Counted from the first letter of the stretch, positions 42,698 through 51,991 are shown. The stretch is 64,000 nucleotides of DNA from UBA2334 sp049653005 (GCA_049653005.1 JBASFL010000129.1:1-64000); one strand, 5' to 3'. The notes: generated by a model from the letters alone, not told the origin. Translations and numbers: made by a program.

Positions 42698-43972
42698 TCA
42701 CAGCGCGCGGTAACCGATGTCGCGGCGGCACTGCATGCCGTCGAACGCCACGCCATCGACCAGGCGGTAGGCCGCAGCCTGCGCCTCGCGCACCGTGGCC
42801 CCCAAAGCGGTGGCGCACAACACGCGCCCGCCCGAGGTGACCAACTGGCCGTTGGCCACGGCGGTACCGGCGTGGAACACCACGGCATCGGCGCTGTCGG
42901 TGGGCAAGGCGGTGATGGCGTCGCCCTTGCGCGGCTCCAGCGGGTAACCGGCGGCGGCCAGCACCACGCCCAGGGCGCAGTGGCTGTCCCACTGCAGCTC
43001 AACCCCGGCCAGTTGCTGGTTGGCAGCGGCCAACAACACAGCGGCCAGGTCGGACTGCAGGCGCATCATGATGGGCTGGGTTTCGGGGTCGCCCATGCGG
43101 CAGTTGAACTCCAGGGTTTTCACGTCGCCCTGTGGGGTGATCATGAGCCCGGCGTACAAAAAGCCGGTGTACGGGATGCCATCGGCCTCCATGCCAGCTA
43201 TTGTTGGCAAGATGATTTCGCGCATGGCCTTGTCGTGCACCGCGGGGGTGACCACCGGCGCGGGCGAATACGCGCCCATGCCACCGGTGTTGGGCCCCTG
43301 GTCGGCGTCGAGCAGGCGCTTGTGGTCTTGCGAGGTGGCCAGGGGCAGCACGGTTTTGCCGTCGCACACCACGATGAAGCTGGCCTCTTCACCGGCCAGG
43401 AATTCTTCGATGACGACCCGCGCACCACCGGCGTTGTGTTGCACGCCAAATTTGTTGCCTTCCAGCATGAAGTCCACCGCTTCGTGGGCTTCGGCCAATG
43501 TCAACGCCACCACCACGCCCTTGCCAGCGGCCAGGCCATCGGCCTTGACCACGATGGGCGCGCCCATGCGGTCGATGTAGGCGTGGGCCAAGGTGGCGTC
43601 GGTGAAGGTGTCGTAAGCGGCGGTGGGAATGCCGTGGCGTTGCATGAACGCCTTGGAAAAGGCCTTGGAGCTTTCGAGTTGCGCCGCTGCTTTGGTGGGG
43701 CCAAACACGGCCAAGCCGTGGGCGCGGAACTCATCGACGATGCCCGCAGCCAGCGGTGCCTCGGGGCCCACCACGGTCAGGCCGATGGCGTTGGCCTGGG
43801 CCCATTCACGCAGGGCCACCACATCGGTGACAGCGATGTTGGTCAGCGCGGCGTCGTGGGCGGTGCCCCCATTGCCAGGGGCCACAAACACCTGGGCCAC
43901 GCTGGGGCTCTGGCGCAAGCGCCAGGCCAAGGCGTGCTCACGACCACCACCGCCCACCACCAGAACGTTCAT
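42698..43972 (-). CDS. purD: Phosphoribosylamine-glycine ligase
   Basis: A 424-residue GAR synthetase, an ATP-grasp enzyme of purine synthesis. It begins MNVLVVGGGGREHALAW. The ATP-grasp region has IVVKADGLAAGKGVVVA and EEFLAGEEASF, and LEFNCRMGDPETQ is the PurD-specific metal-binding segment. ATGs at 43972 and 43987 are both usable; I chose the first residue that matches the family. It follows yebC by 23 bases. Confidence 0.97.
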   Translation of the reverse strand: MNVLVVGGGGREHALAWRLRQSPSVAQVFVAPGNGGTAHDAALTNIAVTDVVALREWAQANAIGLTVVGPEAPLAAGIVDEFRAHGLAVFGPTKAAAQLESSKAFSKAFMQRHGIPTAAYDTFTDATLAHAYIDRMGAPIVVKADGLAAGKGVVVALTLAEAHEAVDFMLEGNKFGVQHNAGGARVVIEEFLAGEEASFIVVCDGKTVLPLATSQDHKRLLDADQGPNTGGMGAYSPAPVVTPAVHDKAMREIILPTIAGMEADGIPYTGFLYAGLMITPQGDVKTLEFNCRMGDPETQPIMMRLQSDLAAVLLAAANQQLAGVELQWDSHCALGVVLAAAGYPLEPRKGDAITALPTDSADAVVFHAGTAVANGQLVTSGGRVLCATALGATVREAQAAAYRLVDGVAFDGMQCRRDIGYRAL

Positions 43973-43995
43973 TGTTGCGTGTGTCATGGCGGGGC

Positions 43996-44721
43996 TCACT
44001 CTGAAATGGCAGCGTTGTGGAACACGTTTTGCACGTCGTCCAGGTCTTCCAGCACATCCAGCAGCTTTTGCATGCGGGCGGCGTCGTCGCCAGCAAGGTC
44101 GATGGTGTTGTCGGCGCGCATGGTCACTTCGGCCATTTCGGGCACCAGACCTGCGGCTTCCAGGGCGTTTTTCACGGCCTCAAACGTTTGGGGGCTGGTC
44201 AGCACCTCGATGGCGCCGTCGTCATCGGTGATCACGTCGTCAGCCCCGGCTTCCAGGGCCACGTCCATCACTTTGTCTTCGCTCACGCCGGGCGCAAACA
44301 CCAGCTGGCCGCAGTGTTTGAACTGAAACGCCACCGAACCTTCGGTGCCCAGGTTGCCGCCGTGTTTGCTGAAGGCGTGGCGCACCTCGGCCACGGTGCG
44401 CACGCGGTTGTCGGTCATGGTGTCGAGAATCACGGCCACGCCGCCGATGCCATAACCCTCGTAGCGAATTTCTTCGTACTGCACACCTTCCTGGTTGCCG
44501 GTGGCCTTGTCGATGTTGTATTTGATGCGGTCGGCCGGCAGGTTGACGGCTTTGGCTTTGTCAATGGCCAGGCGCAGGCGGGGGTTGGCGCTCAGGTCAC
44601 CGCCACCGCTGCGGGCGGCCACGGTGATTTCGCGGATCACGCGTGTCCACAGCTTGCCGCGCTTTTCGTCCTGACGGCCCTTGCGGTGCTGGATGTTGGC
44701 CCATTTGGAATGACCTGCCAT
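43996..44721 (-). CDS. yebC: YebC/PmpR-family (TACO1) regulatory protein
   Basis: A 241-residue YebC protein. It begins MAGHSKWANIQHRKGRQDEKRGK, the family hallmark, followed by RLRLAIDKAKAVNLPADRI and the acidic middle domain. The family was named as transcriptional regulators (PmpR); more recent work on TACO1/YebC points to a role in translating proline-rich stretches. The start at 44721 excludes a long upstream frame that is only antisense to the HerA-like gene. It is divergent from that gene and precedes purD. Confidence 0.95.
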   Translation of the reverse strand: MAGHSKWANIQHRKGRQDEKRGKLWTRVIREITVAARSGGGDLSANPRLRLAIDKAKAVNLPADRIKYNIDKATGNQEGVQYEEIRYEGYGIGGVAVILDTMTDNRVRTVAEVRHAFSKHGGNLGTEGSVAFQFKHCGQLVFAPGVSEDKVMDVALEAGADDVITDDDGAIEVLTSPQTFEAVKNALEAAGLVPEMAEVTMRADNTIDLAGDDAARMQKLLDVLEDLDDVQNVFHNAAISE

Positions 44722-44793
44722 GAAAACCCTCTTGAATTTGAGATACGCTGGTGCGCCGAAAAATAACCCCCGATTGTACTTTTTGAGGTTTTC

Positions 44794-46338
44794 ATGACCG
44801 AAGCGCTGCCCATTGCCCAGAACGCCACCACCGCCTGCGGGATCCACCCCGACAAGGCCAACCGGCACGGCCTGATCACCGGGGCCACCGGCACGGGCAA
44901 AACCGTGACGCTTCAGGCCATGGCAGAGCAGTTCTCGCGCATCGGCGTGCCCGTGTTCATGGCCGACATCAAGGGCGACCTGACCGGCGTGTCGCAGCCC
45001 GGCAAGGTGGGCGAAAAAATGGCCCAAATCCTGGCCGACCGGGGGCTGGCCGCACCAGAACCCAAGGCCTTCCCCACCACGCTGTGGGACGTGTTTGGCG
45101 AACAGGGCCACCCCGTGCGCGCCACCGTCAGCGACCTGGGGCCGTTGCTGCTGGCCCGCATGCTCAACCTGAACGAAACCCAGGCGGGCGTGCTGCAGCT
45201 GGTGTTCAAGGTGGCCGACGACAACGGCATGCTGCTGCTGGACATGAAAGACCTGCGCGCCATGTGCCAACACGTGGGTGACAACGCCAAAGACTTCACC
45301 ACCGAATACGGCAACATCAGCGCCGCCAGCATTGGGGCCATTCAGCGCGCGCTGCTGCAAGTGGACAGCCAGGGCGGCGACGTGTTTTTTGGCGAGCCCA
45401 TGCTCAACATCGCTGACTTCATGCAAACGGTGGACGGCTTTGGCATGGTCAACATCCTGGCGGCCGACAAGCTGATGAACTCGCCCAAGCTGTATTCCAC
45501 CTTTTTGCTGTGGATGCTGAGCGAGCTGTTTGAAACCCTGCCCGAGGTGGGCGACCTGGACAAACCGAAGCTGGTGTTTTTCTTCGACGAGGCCCACCTG
45601 CTGTTTGCCGACGCCCCCAAGGCGCTGGTGGAGCGCATCGAGCTGGTGGTGCGCCTGGTGCGCTCCAAAGGCGTGGGCGTGTACTTCGTCACGCAAAACC
45701 CGCTGGACATTCCCGACAGCGTGCTGGCCCAGCTGGGCAACCGTGTGCAGCATGCGCTGCGCGCCTTCACCCCGCGCGACCAGAAGGCCGTGAAAGCCAC
45801 GGCGCAAACCATGCGCCCCAAAGACGGGCTGAACATTGAAGCCGCCATCACCGAACTGGCCGTGGGCGAGGCCCTGGTGAGCTTTCTCGATGAAAAAGGC
45901 CGCCCCAGCGTGACCGAGCGCGCCTACGTGCTGCCCCCCGCCGGGCAACTGGGGCCCATCACCCCCGCCCAACGCCAAGCCCTGCTGGACAACAGCCTGG
46001 TGGCCGGTGTGTACGAAAAAACCGTGGACCGCGAAAGCGCCTACGAACTGATCAAAGGCCATGCGCCACAAGGCAACACGGGCACCCCAGGCACGGCGGC
46101 CACACCCACCGCCAGCCGCACGGCCCCCGGCACCGCAGCCCCCGCGCCCGCAGAAGGCGGTGGGTTGATGGGGGGCTTCAACGACCTGCTGTTTGGCAGC
46201 ACCGGCCCGCGCGGTGCCCAGCGCGATGGATTGGTGCAAACCATGGCCAAGTCGGCCGTGCGCACGGTGGGCACCCAAATCGGGCGCGAGATTTTGCGCG
46301 GCGTGCTGGGTGGCTTGCTGGGCGGTCGGCGGCGCTGA
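44794..46338 (+). CDS. HerA-like (DUF853/YjgR) ATPase
   Basis: A 514-residue P-loop ATPase. Walker A is TGATGTGKTVT near residue 29, followed by MADIKGDLTG. Walker B is LVFFFDEAHLLF near 265, and FVTQNPLDIPDSVLAQLGNRVQHALRAFTP is the arginine-finger region of the HerA/FtsK class. The C-terminal tail is Ala/Pro/Gly-rich, then ILRGVLGGLLGGRRR, as in E. coli YjgR. HerA proteins pump DNA with NurA in archaea, but the YjgR branch is single and of unknown function. It is divergent from yebC. Confidence 0.9.
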   Translation: MTEALPIAQNATTACGIHPDKANRHGLITGATGTGKTVTLQAMAEQFSRIGVPVFMADIKGDLTGVSQPGKVGEKMAQILADRGLAAPEPKAFPTTLWDVFGEQGHPVRATVSDLGPLLLARMLNLNETQAGVLQLVFKVADDNGMLLLDMKDLRAMCQHVGDNAKDFTTEYGNISAASIGAIQRALLQVDSQGGDVFFGEPMLNIADFMQTVDGFGMVNILAADKLMNSPKLYSTFLLWMLSELFETLPEVGDLDKPKLVFFFDEAHLLFADAPKALVERIELVVRLVRSKGVGVYFVTQNPLDIPDSVLAQLGNRVQHALRAFTPRDQKAVKATAQTMRPKDGLNIEAAITELAVGEALVSFLDEKGRPSVTERAYVLPPAGQLGPITPAQRQALLDNSLVAGVYEKTVDRESAYELIKGHAPQGNTGTPGTAATPTASRTAPGTAAPAPAEGGGLMGGFNDLLFGSTGPRGAQRDGLVQTMAKSAVRTVGTQIGREILRGVLGGLLGGRRR

Positions 46339-46459
46339 CTCCCCACCGCCCGCCGGTGGGGCACGGGTTACCGGCGGGTTTCCAAAAAAGTGGTGAGAAT
46401 GGACGGGGTTCAAACTGCAAACGTTTGCAGCACATCCCCGCACACCCCACCCTTCACCC

Positions 46460-46975
46460 ATGTTTTTTTTTAAGCTTTTTGCCTACCTGGCGCTTGCCCT
46501 GATTGGATTGACAGCTATTGTCTTTGCGCTGGGGCAATTCAATTTTTTGCGGGGCACGCCAGCGGCACCGTTGGGTGTGCAACAGGGCAGGCTGGCACCG
46601 CCCTCGCCCACCCCCAACAGCGCCAGCAGCCAGGCGGGCCTGTACCCCAACCACCCCCAAGCGGCCTATGCCGCCGTGGCTCCGTTCGCCCCTCGCGCGG
46701 GGGAGTCTGGCCCTGCCGCACTGCAACGGCTGGCGGACTTGCTGCTGCAACAAACGGGCACCCGTCTCACCCAACACACCGACGGCTACGTGCGCGCCGA
46801 AGCCACCACGCGCTGGCTGCGGTTTGTGGACGACGTGGAGCTGTGGCTGGACCCTGCCACGGGCCTGGTGCACGTGCGCTCGGCCAGCCGCCTGGGCCGC
46901 AAAGACTTTGGCGTGAACCGCGCCCGGGTTGAGGCACTGCGGGCAGCCTTCCTGGCAGCGAAAGCCACCCCATGA
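46460..46975 (+). CDS. DUF1499 protein with an N-terminal membrane anchor
   Basis: A 171-residue protein. After one hydrophobic N-terminal segment (residues ~4-26) comes PPSPTPNSASSQAGLY, the DUF1499 opening. The C-terminal core reads YVRAEATTRWLRFVDDVELWLD and VHVRSASRLGRKDFGVNRARVEALR. The DNA for the membrane segment (46472-46526) is a sense copy of the dispersed repeat, encoding KLFAYLALALIGLTAIVF. Function is unknown. Its TGA overlaps the ATG of the MFS gene by four bases. Confidence 0.85.
   Translation: MFFFKLFAYLALALIGLTAIVFALGQFNFLRGTPAAPLGVQQGRLAPPSPTPNSASSQAGLYPNHPQAAYAAVAPFAPRAGESGPAALQRLADLLLQQTGTRLTQHTDGYVRAEATTRWLRFVDDVELWLDPATGLVHVRSASRLGRKDFGVNRARVEALRAAFLAAKATP
46472..46526 (+). 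repeat. Dispersed AT-rich repeat encoding the membrane anchor of the DUF1499 protein
   Basis: The plus strand reads AAGCTTTTTGCCTACC, then TGGCGCTTGCCC, then GGATTGACAGCTATTGTC, matching the reverse complement of the 48303 copy (AAGCTTTTT, GCGCTTG, TATTGAC, GCTATT). The reading frame is the same as in the truB and yejF copies. Confidence 0.7.
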
Positions 46976-48267
46976 ACACACGCCATTTCATCCGCCAAAC
47001 GCCCTACCTGGCCTGGGTGATGCTGTATTGCGCCGTGACGGCGGGCCTGTTTGGTGTGATGCTGGGCCTGGTCACACCCAACCTGCGGGCGCAGTGGCAA
47101 CTCAGCTACCAGGACATGGGGCTGCTGATGACGCTGTCGTCGGCCGGTGGCGTGGTGGGCTCGCTGCTGGGCGGGCACATTGCCAAACGGTTTGACACCC
47201 GCCGCCTGTTTTTGGCCTATGCCTGCTTCACGCTGACCATGCTGGTGGGCCTGGCCAACGCGCCCACGTTTGGCGTGCTGGTGGTCTGTTTTGCCCTGAC
47301 CGCCGTGACCGAATCGGCTCTGTTCACCCTGGGCCACGGCGTGTTGGCCAACATGAGCAACGACAGCGAAACACGCACCCGCTTCATTGGCCTGGTGGAC
47401 GTGGGCTTCAGCCTGGGCACCCTGGTGGCCCCGCTGTGGGTGGCCGGCTGGTTTGCAGTGAACCCCGCCTGGCGCGGCCCCTACCTGGCCTTTGTGGGGT
47501 TTGTGGCCTTGCTGGTGGCGCTGCTGTGGCCACACCGGGCCTACACCGGGCTGGCGCTGAACAGCCCCGCCGCTGGTTCAACCGTTGATACAACCGCTGA
47601 CACCACCGCGCCGGCACCGGCCACAGACCGGGGCTACCTGGCCTTGGCCACCCACCCCGTGGTGCTGCCCGGCCTGGCCGCCGCGCTGCTGGTGGGCTAT
47701 GTGGAATGGGGCCAGAACTACTGGCTGGTCAGCTATGTGGAACAAGGGCTGGAATGGGGGGCCACCCTGGCGCGCCAGGCCGTGTTCGCGCTGATGCTGG
47801 GCATGCTGGTGGGCCGGGTGTGGCAAACCTTTGTGGCCAGCCGCTGGTCCATGGAAACCAAAATTGGCCGCCTGGCTTGGCTGTGTGTGGGTGCTTTGCT
47901 GGTGCAAAACGCTGCGGGCTGGCTGGCCCACACCCAACCGGCGTGGGCGGGGCCGATGCAGGCGCTGTTTGTGCTGGCCAGCCTGGGTGTGGGGCTGGGG
48001 GTGTCGGTGGGGTTTCCCATTTTGCTGGGCAGCCTGATCCACGCGCTGCCCCAAGAAGCGTCGCGCCTGTCGGCCCTGATGATGATTGCCATTTCAGCCG
48101 GTGCGGCACTGGCCTCGCAAAGCGTGGGGCGGCTGGCCGATGCCTGGGGCATGGCCACCGCCTTCGGGCTGCTGGTGGCATCGGCCGTGGCCTACGTGGC
48201 CGCGCTGGCGGTGATGCACCGCCGACTGGCCGCCCACGATGCCCAGGCGGCTGTGACGGCACCCTGA
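46972..48267 (+). CDS. Major facilitator superfamily transporter
   Basis: A 431-residue carrier with 12 predicted membrane segments. It has the loop motif GGHIAKRFDTRR between helices 2 and 3 and a Thr/Ala/Pro-rich central loop (about 200-215). It is closest in pattern to MFS proteins annotated as sugar or fosmidomycin-resistance-type permeases, but the substrate cannot be assigned. It is translationally coupled to the DUF1499 gene and ends at a strong terminator. Confidence 0.85.
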   Translation: MNTRHFIRQTPYLAWVMLYCAVTAGLFGVMLGLVTPNLRAQWQLSYQDMGLLMTLSSAGGVVGSLLGGHIAKRFDTRRLFLAYACFTLTMLVGLANAPTFGVLVVCFALTAVTESALFTLGHGVLANMSNDSETRTRFIGLVDVGFSLGTLVAPLWVAGWFAVNPAWRGPYLAFVGFVALLVALLWPHRAYTGLALNSPAAGSTVDTTADTTAPAPATDRGYLALATHPVVLPGLAAALLVGYVEWGQNYWLVSYVEQGLEWGATLARQAVFALMLGMLVGRVWQTFVASRWSMETKIGRLAWLCVGALLVQNAAGWLAHTQPAWAGPMQALFVLASLGVGLGVSVGFPILLGSLIHALPQEASRLSALMMIAISAGAALASQSVGRLADAWGMATAFGLLVASAVAYVAALAVMHRRLAAHDAQAAVTAP

Positions 48268-48278
48268 AACCGCCCATG

Positions 48279-48304
48279 AAAAATGGCCCCGAAGGGCCAT
48301 TTTT
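48279..48304. terminator. Intrinsic terminator after the MFS gene, usable in both directions
   Basis: Arms AAAAATGGCCC (48279-48289) and GGGCCATTTTT (48294-48304) form an 11-bp stem with loop CGAA. It lies 11 bases after the MFS stop and, on the other strand, downstream of ppsA. Confidence 0.85.
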
Positions 48305-48356
48305 AAATAGCAAACTTGTCAATACCAACAAGCGCTGGAGGCATAAAAAGCTTGAA
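48303..48356 (-). repeat. Dispersed AT-rich repeat between the MFS gene and ppsA (reference copy)
   Basis: The plus strand reads TTAAATAGCAAACTTGTC, then AATACCAACAAGCGCTGG, then AGGCATAAAAAGCTTGAA. It abuts the bidirectional terminator and ends three bases before the ppsA stop. It is the clearest single copy and was used to recognise the others. Confidence 0.85.
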
Positions 48357-48358
48357 AA

Positions 48359-50761
48359 TCAGCTGGCCAGCAACTTCCAGGTGTCCACGACCGAATCGGG
48401 GTTCAAGGAAATGGAGCTGATGCCCTCGTCCTTCAGCCACACGGCAAAGTCGGCGTGGTCGCTGGGGCCCTGGCCACAGATGCCCACGTATTTGCCCGCG
48501 GCCTTGCACGCGCCTATGGCTTTGGCCAGCAGGGCTTTCACGGCGGGGTCGCGCTCGTCAAAATCGGCGGCCAGCAGTTCCAGACCCGAATCGCGGTCCA
48601 GGCCCAGGGTGAGCTGGGTCAGGTCGTTGGAGCCGATGCTGAAGCCGTCAAAGTATTCCAAGAACTGCTCGGCCAGCACCGCGTTGCTGGGCACCTCGCA
48701 CATCATGATGACCTTCAGGTCGTTCTGACCGCGCGCCAGGCCCTTCTCGGCCAGCATCTCGGTGACCTTTTTCGCCTGACCCAGGGTGCGCACAAACGGC
48801 ACCATCACCTGCACGTTGGTCAGGCCCATGTCGTTGCGCACGCGGGTGAGCGCTTCGCATTCCATGGCAAAGGCTTCGCGGAAATCGGTGCTGATGTAAC
48901 GCGCCGCGCCACGGAAGCCCAGCATGGGGTTTTCTTCATCGGGCTCGTAACGGCTGCCGCCCATGAGCTTGCGGTACTCGTTGCTCTTGAAGTCGCTCAG
49001 GCGCACGATGACGGGCTTGGGCCAGAACGCGGCGGCAATGGTCGCCACACCCTCGGCCACTTTGTCCACGTAAAACGCGCGGGGGCTTGCATGGCCACGG
49101 GCCACCGACTCCACGGCTTTCTTCAGGTCGGCGTCGATGTGGGGGTATTCCAAAATGGCTTTGGGGTGCACACCGATGTTGTTGTTGATGATGAACTCCA
49201 GGCGGGCCAGGCCCACGCCGCCGTTGGGAATCTGCGCAAAGTCGAACGCCAGCTGGGGGTTGCCCACGTTCATCATGATCTTCACGTCGATCTCGGGCAT
49301 CTCGCCCCGGCGCACCTCGGTCACCTCGGTTTCCAGCAGGCCGTCGTAGATGTTGCCGGTGTCGCCCTCGGCGCAGCTCACGGTCACCAACATGCCGTCG
49401 GCCAGTTGGTCGGTGGCGTTGCCGCAGCCCACCACGGCGGGAATGCCCAGCTCGCGCGCAATGATGGCGGCGTGGCAGGTGCGGCCCCCGCGGTTGGTGA
49501 CGATGGCGCTGGCGCGTTTCATCACGGGTTCCCAGTTGGGGTCGGTCATGTCGGTCACGAGCACGTCGCCGGGCTGGACTTTGTCCATTTCAGAAATGTG
49601 GCTGACCAAGCGCACAGGGCCGGTGCCAATTTTTTGACCGATGGCACGGCCGTGGGCCAACACCGTGCTTTTGCCTTTGAGCTTGTAACGCAGTTCCGCC
49701 TTGCCAGCGGCCTGGCTTTTCACGGTTTCGGGGCGGGCTTGCAGGATGTAGAGCTGGCCGTCGGTGCCGTCTTTGCCCCACTCGATGTCCATGGGGCGGC
49801 CGTAGTGCTGCTCGATGACCAGCGCGTAGTGCGCCAGTTGCTCGGCATCGGCGTCGGTCAGTGAGTAGCGGTTGCGCTGCTCCACGGGCACGTCGGTGGT
49901 TTTGACCAGCTTGCCTTTCAGCGGGCCGTCTGCTGCTTTTTCTTCGGGGGTGCTGAACTCCATCTGGATGAGCTTGGAGCCCAGGTTGCGGCGGATGACC
50001 GCGCGTTTGCCTGCTTTGAGCATGGGCTTGTGCACGTAAAACTCGTCGGGGTTGACGGCGCCCTGCACCACGGTTTCGCCCAGTCCATAGCTGCTGGTGA
50101 TGAACACCACGTCTTCAAAGCCGCTTTCGGTGTCGATGGTGAACATCACACCGGCAGCGCCCAGGTCGGAGCGCACCATGCGCTGCACACCGGCGCTGAG
50201 GGCCACGTCGGCATGGGCAAAGCCCTTGTGCACGCGGTAGCTGATGGCGCGGTCGTTGTAGAGGCTGGCAAACACCTCTTTCATTTTGTGCAGCACCTCT
50301 TCAATGCCCACCACGTTCAAAAACGTTTCTTGCTGGCCGGCAAAGGACGCGTCGGGCAAATCTTCGGCGGTGGCCGATGAACGCACGGCAAAGCTGGCGG
50401 CGGCGTTCCCGGCGCTCAACGTGGCGAACGCTTCGCGGATGGCTTTTTCCAGGTCGGCCGGGAAGGGCTGGGCTTCGACCATGGTGCGAATTTCAGCGCC
50501 CACTTGGGCCAGGGCGCGCACGTCTTCGGTGTCCAAAGCATCCAGCTTGGCGTTGATGCGGGCGGTCAGACCGTCAAAAGCCAAAAATTCACGGAACGCG
50601 TGGGCGGTGGTGGCAAAGCCTGTGGGCACCCGCACGCCCGAGGGCAACTGCGAAATCATTTCACCCAGGCTGGCATTTTTGCCGCCGACCGATTCGACAT
50701 CGGCCATGCGAAGTTGCTCGAAAGGCACCACAAGGGCATCCGGGCTGAACAGTTGGGACAT
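48359..50761 (-). CDS. ppsA: Phosphoenolpyruvate synthase
   Basis: An 800-residue PEP synthase (pyruvate + ATP to PEP + AMP + Pi), used in gluconeogenesis. The N-terminal ATP-grasp domain has VGGKNASLGEM and FAVRSSATAEDLPDASFAGQQ. The swivelling domain has GGRTCHAAIIARELG with the phospho-histidine. The C-terminal TIM-barrel domain has the catalytic region CGQGPSD. The start at 50761 is standard. It is divergent from ppsR, 209 bases apart. Confidence 0.98.
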   Translation of the reverse strand: MSQLFSPDALVVPFEQLRMADVESVGGKNASLGEMISQLPSGVRVPTGFATTAHAFREFLAFDGLTARINAKLDALDTEDVRALAQVGAEIRTMVEAQPFPADLEKAIREAFATLSAGNAAASFAVRSSATAEDLPDASFAGQQETFLNVVGIEEVLHKMKEVFASLYNDRAISYRVHKGFAHADVALSAGVQRMVRSDLGAAGVMFTIDTESGFEDVVFITSSYGLGETVVQGAVNPDEFYVHKPMLKAGKRAVIRRNLGSKLIQMEFSTPEEKAADGPLKGKLVKTTDVPVEQRNRYSLTDADAEQLAHYALVIEQHYGRPMDIEWGKDGTDGQLYILQARPETVKSQAAGKAELRYKLKGKSTVLAHGRAIGQKIGTGPVRLVSHISEMDKVQPGDVLVTDMTDPNWEPVMKRASAIVTNRGGRTCHAAIIARELGIPAVVGCGNATDQLADGMLVTVSCAEGDTGNIYDGLLETEVTEVRRGEMPEIDVKIMMNVGNPQLAFDFAQIPNGGVGLARLEFIINNNIGVHPKAILEYPHIDADLKKAVESVARGHASPRAFYVDKVAEGVATIAAAFWPKPVIVRLSDFKSNEYRKLMGGSRYEPDEENPMLGFRGAARYISTDFREAFAMECEALTRVRNDMGLTNVQVMVPFVRTLGQAKKVTEMLAEKGLARGQNDLKVIMMCEVPSNAVLAEQFLEYFDGFSIGSNDLTQLTLGLDRDSGLELLAADFDERDPAVKALLAKAIGACKAAGKYVGICGQGPSDHADFAVWLKDEGISSISLNPDSVVDTWKLLAS

Positions 50762-50970
50762 GAGAAAACTCCATTGATGTTGAAAAACCGGGGTTGTCCC
50801 TGTGCAGCAAAAACGGGGCCCGCCTGTCAGGCAATGGGCATTTTTCTGGGTTGTGGTGCCGTTTTGGCCGCGCAGCGGCATGCAAACTGATAATCCGAAT
50901 GATTGTAGGGGCCACCCCCGCCGCACAACTTGCAATGCGCTGAAGCAGCGCACCTTCACCAGGAAAGCCC

Positions 50971-51792
50971 ATGTCCAACCGCACCGTTTTTCTCATTTCC
51001 GACGGCACCGGCATCACCGCTGAAACGTTCGCCAAAGCCATCTTGAACCAGTTCGAAGCCAACCACCGCCTGGTGCGCCTGCCCTTCACCGACAGCGTGG
51101 ACAAAGCGCACAACGCCGTGCGCGAGATCAACCACACGGCCGAGGTGGAGGGGCGCCGCCCCATCGTGTTCACCACGCTGGTCAACATGGAGGTGTTGGC
51201 CGTCATCAACGCCCAGACCCAAGGGCTGATGCTGGACATGTTTGGCACGTTTGTGGCACCACTGGAGGCCGAGCTGGGCATCAAATCCAACCACCGCGTG
51301 GGCCGGTTTTCGGATGCGTCCAAAAGCCGCGAGTACCACGACCGCATCGAGGCCATCAATTTCTCGCTGGCCCACGACGACGGGCAGAGCGACCGGGACC
51401 TGGCCGGGTCTGATGTGATCCTGGTGGGTGTGAGCCGCAGCGGTAAAACCCCCACATCGCTTTACTTGGCCATGCAATACGGCCTGAAAGCCAGCAATTA
51501 CCCATTGATTCCAGAAGACTTCGACCGCCGCAAACTGCCACCGGCCCTGGTGCCTCATCGCAAAAAAATATTCGGCCTGACCATTCAGCCCGAGCGGTTG
51601 AGCGAAATCCGCAACGAACGCCGCCCCAATTCACGCTATGCATCCCTGGAAAACTGCCGCCATGAAGTGGCCGAAGCAGAGGCCATGATGCGGCGTGAGG
51701 GCATTCGCTGGTTGTCCACCACCACCAAGTCCATCGAAGAAATTTCGACCACGATCCTGCAAGAAATCCGCCCCGACCGGCTCGTTTACTGA
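50971..51792 (+). CDS. ppsR: PEP synthase regulatory protein (kinase/pyrophosphorylase, DUF299)
   Basis: A 273-residue bifunctional regulator that inactivates PEP synthase by ADP-dependent threonine phosphorylation and reactivates it by Pi-dependent removal. It begins NRTVFLISDGTGITAETFA. The P-loop is GVSRSGKTPTSLYLA near residue 153, followed by GLKASNYPLIPEDF. The divergent pairing with ppsA is the usual genomic arrangement. A good ribosome site (AGGAAA) precedes the ATG. Confidence 0.97.
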   Translation: MSNRTVFLISDGTGITAETFAKAILNQFEANHRLVRLPFTDSVDKAHNAVREINHTAEVEGRRPIVFTTLVNMEVLAVINAQTQGLMLDMFGTFVAPLEAELGIKSNHRVGRFSDASKSREYHDRIEAINFSLAHDDGQSDRDLAGSDVILVGVSRSGKTPTSLYLAMQYGLKASNYPLIPEDFDRRKLPPALVPHRKKIFGLTIQPERLSEIRNERRPNSRYASLENCRHEVAEAEAMMRREGIRWLSTTTKSIEEISTTILQEIRPDRLVY

Positions 51793-51991
51793 CTTGAGGC
51801 AAATCAAGAAAACCACGTAAATCACAATGCGGAATAAAAACCAAGGGTTACCACTTAATTTGTAAGCAAGGGGTAATTATTTAGGTTTGAAACACCGCGA
51901 ATTCGTCAGAACACCGTCAGCCGCGCTTTCAAGAATAGGTCTCAGGTGGCCATCAAGGGCACCGAATTGTTTTTAAACAGGAGACTTATTC

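Noticed and set aside
43192..43212. A further copy of the dispersed repeat in purD (CCAGCTATTGTTGGC)
   Set aside because: Only the AGCTATTG part matches; there is no GCGCTTG core, and the residues (TIAGMEADG) are normal for PurD.
46341..46361. A terminator after the HerA-like gene (CCCCACCG...CGGTGGGG)
   Set aside because: The hairpin is GC-rich, but no T-run follows, so intrinsic termination is not supported.
43996..46461. A very long minus-strand reading frame of 821 codons
   Set aside because: Only its last 241 codons (YebC) are real; the rest is antisense to the HerA-like ATPase gene and reads as low-complexity His/Gly/Ala-rich sequence typical of GC-rich shadow frames.
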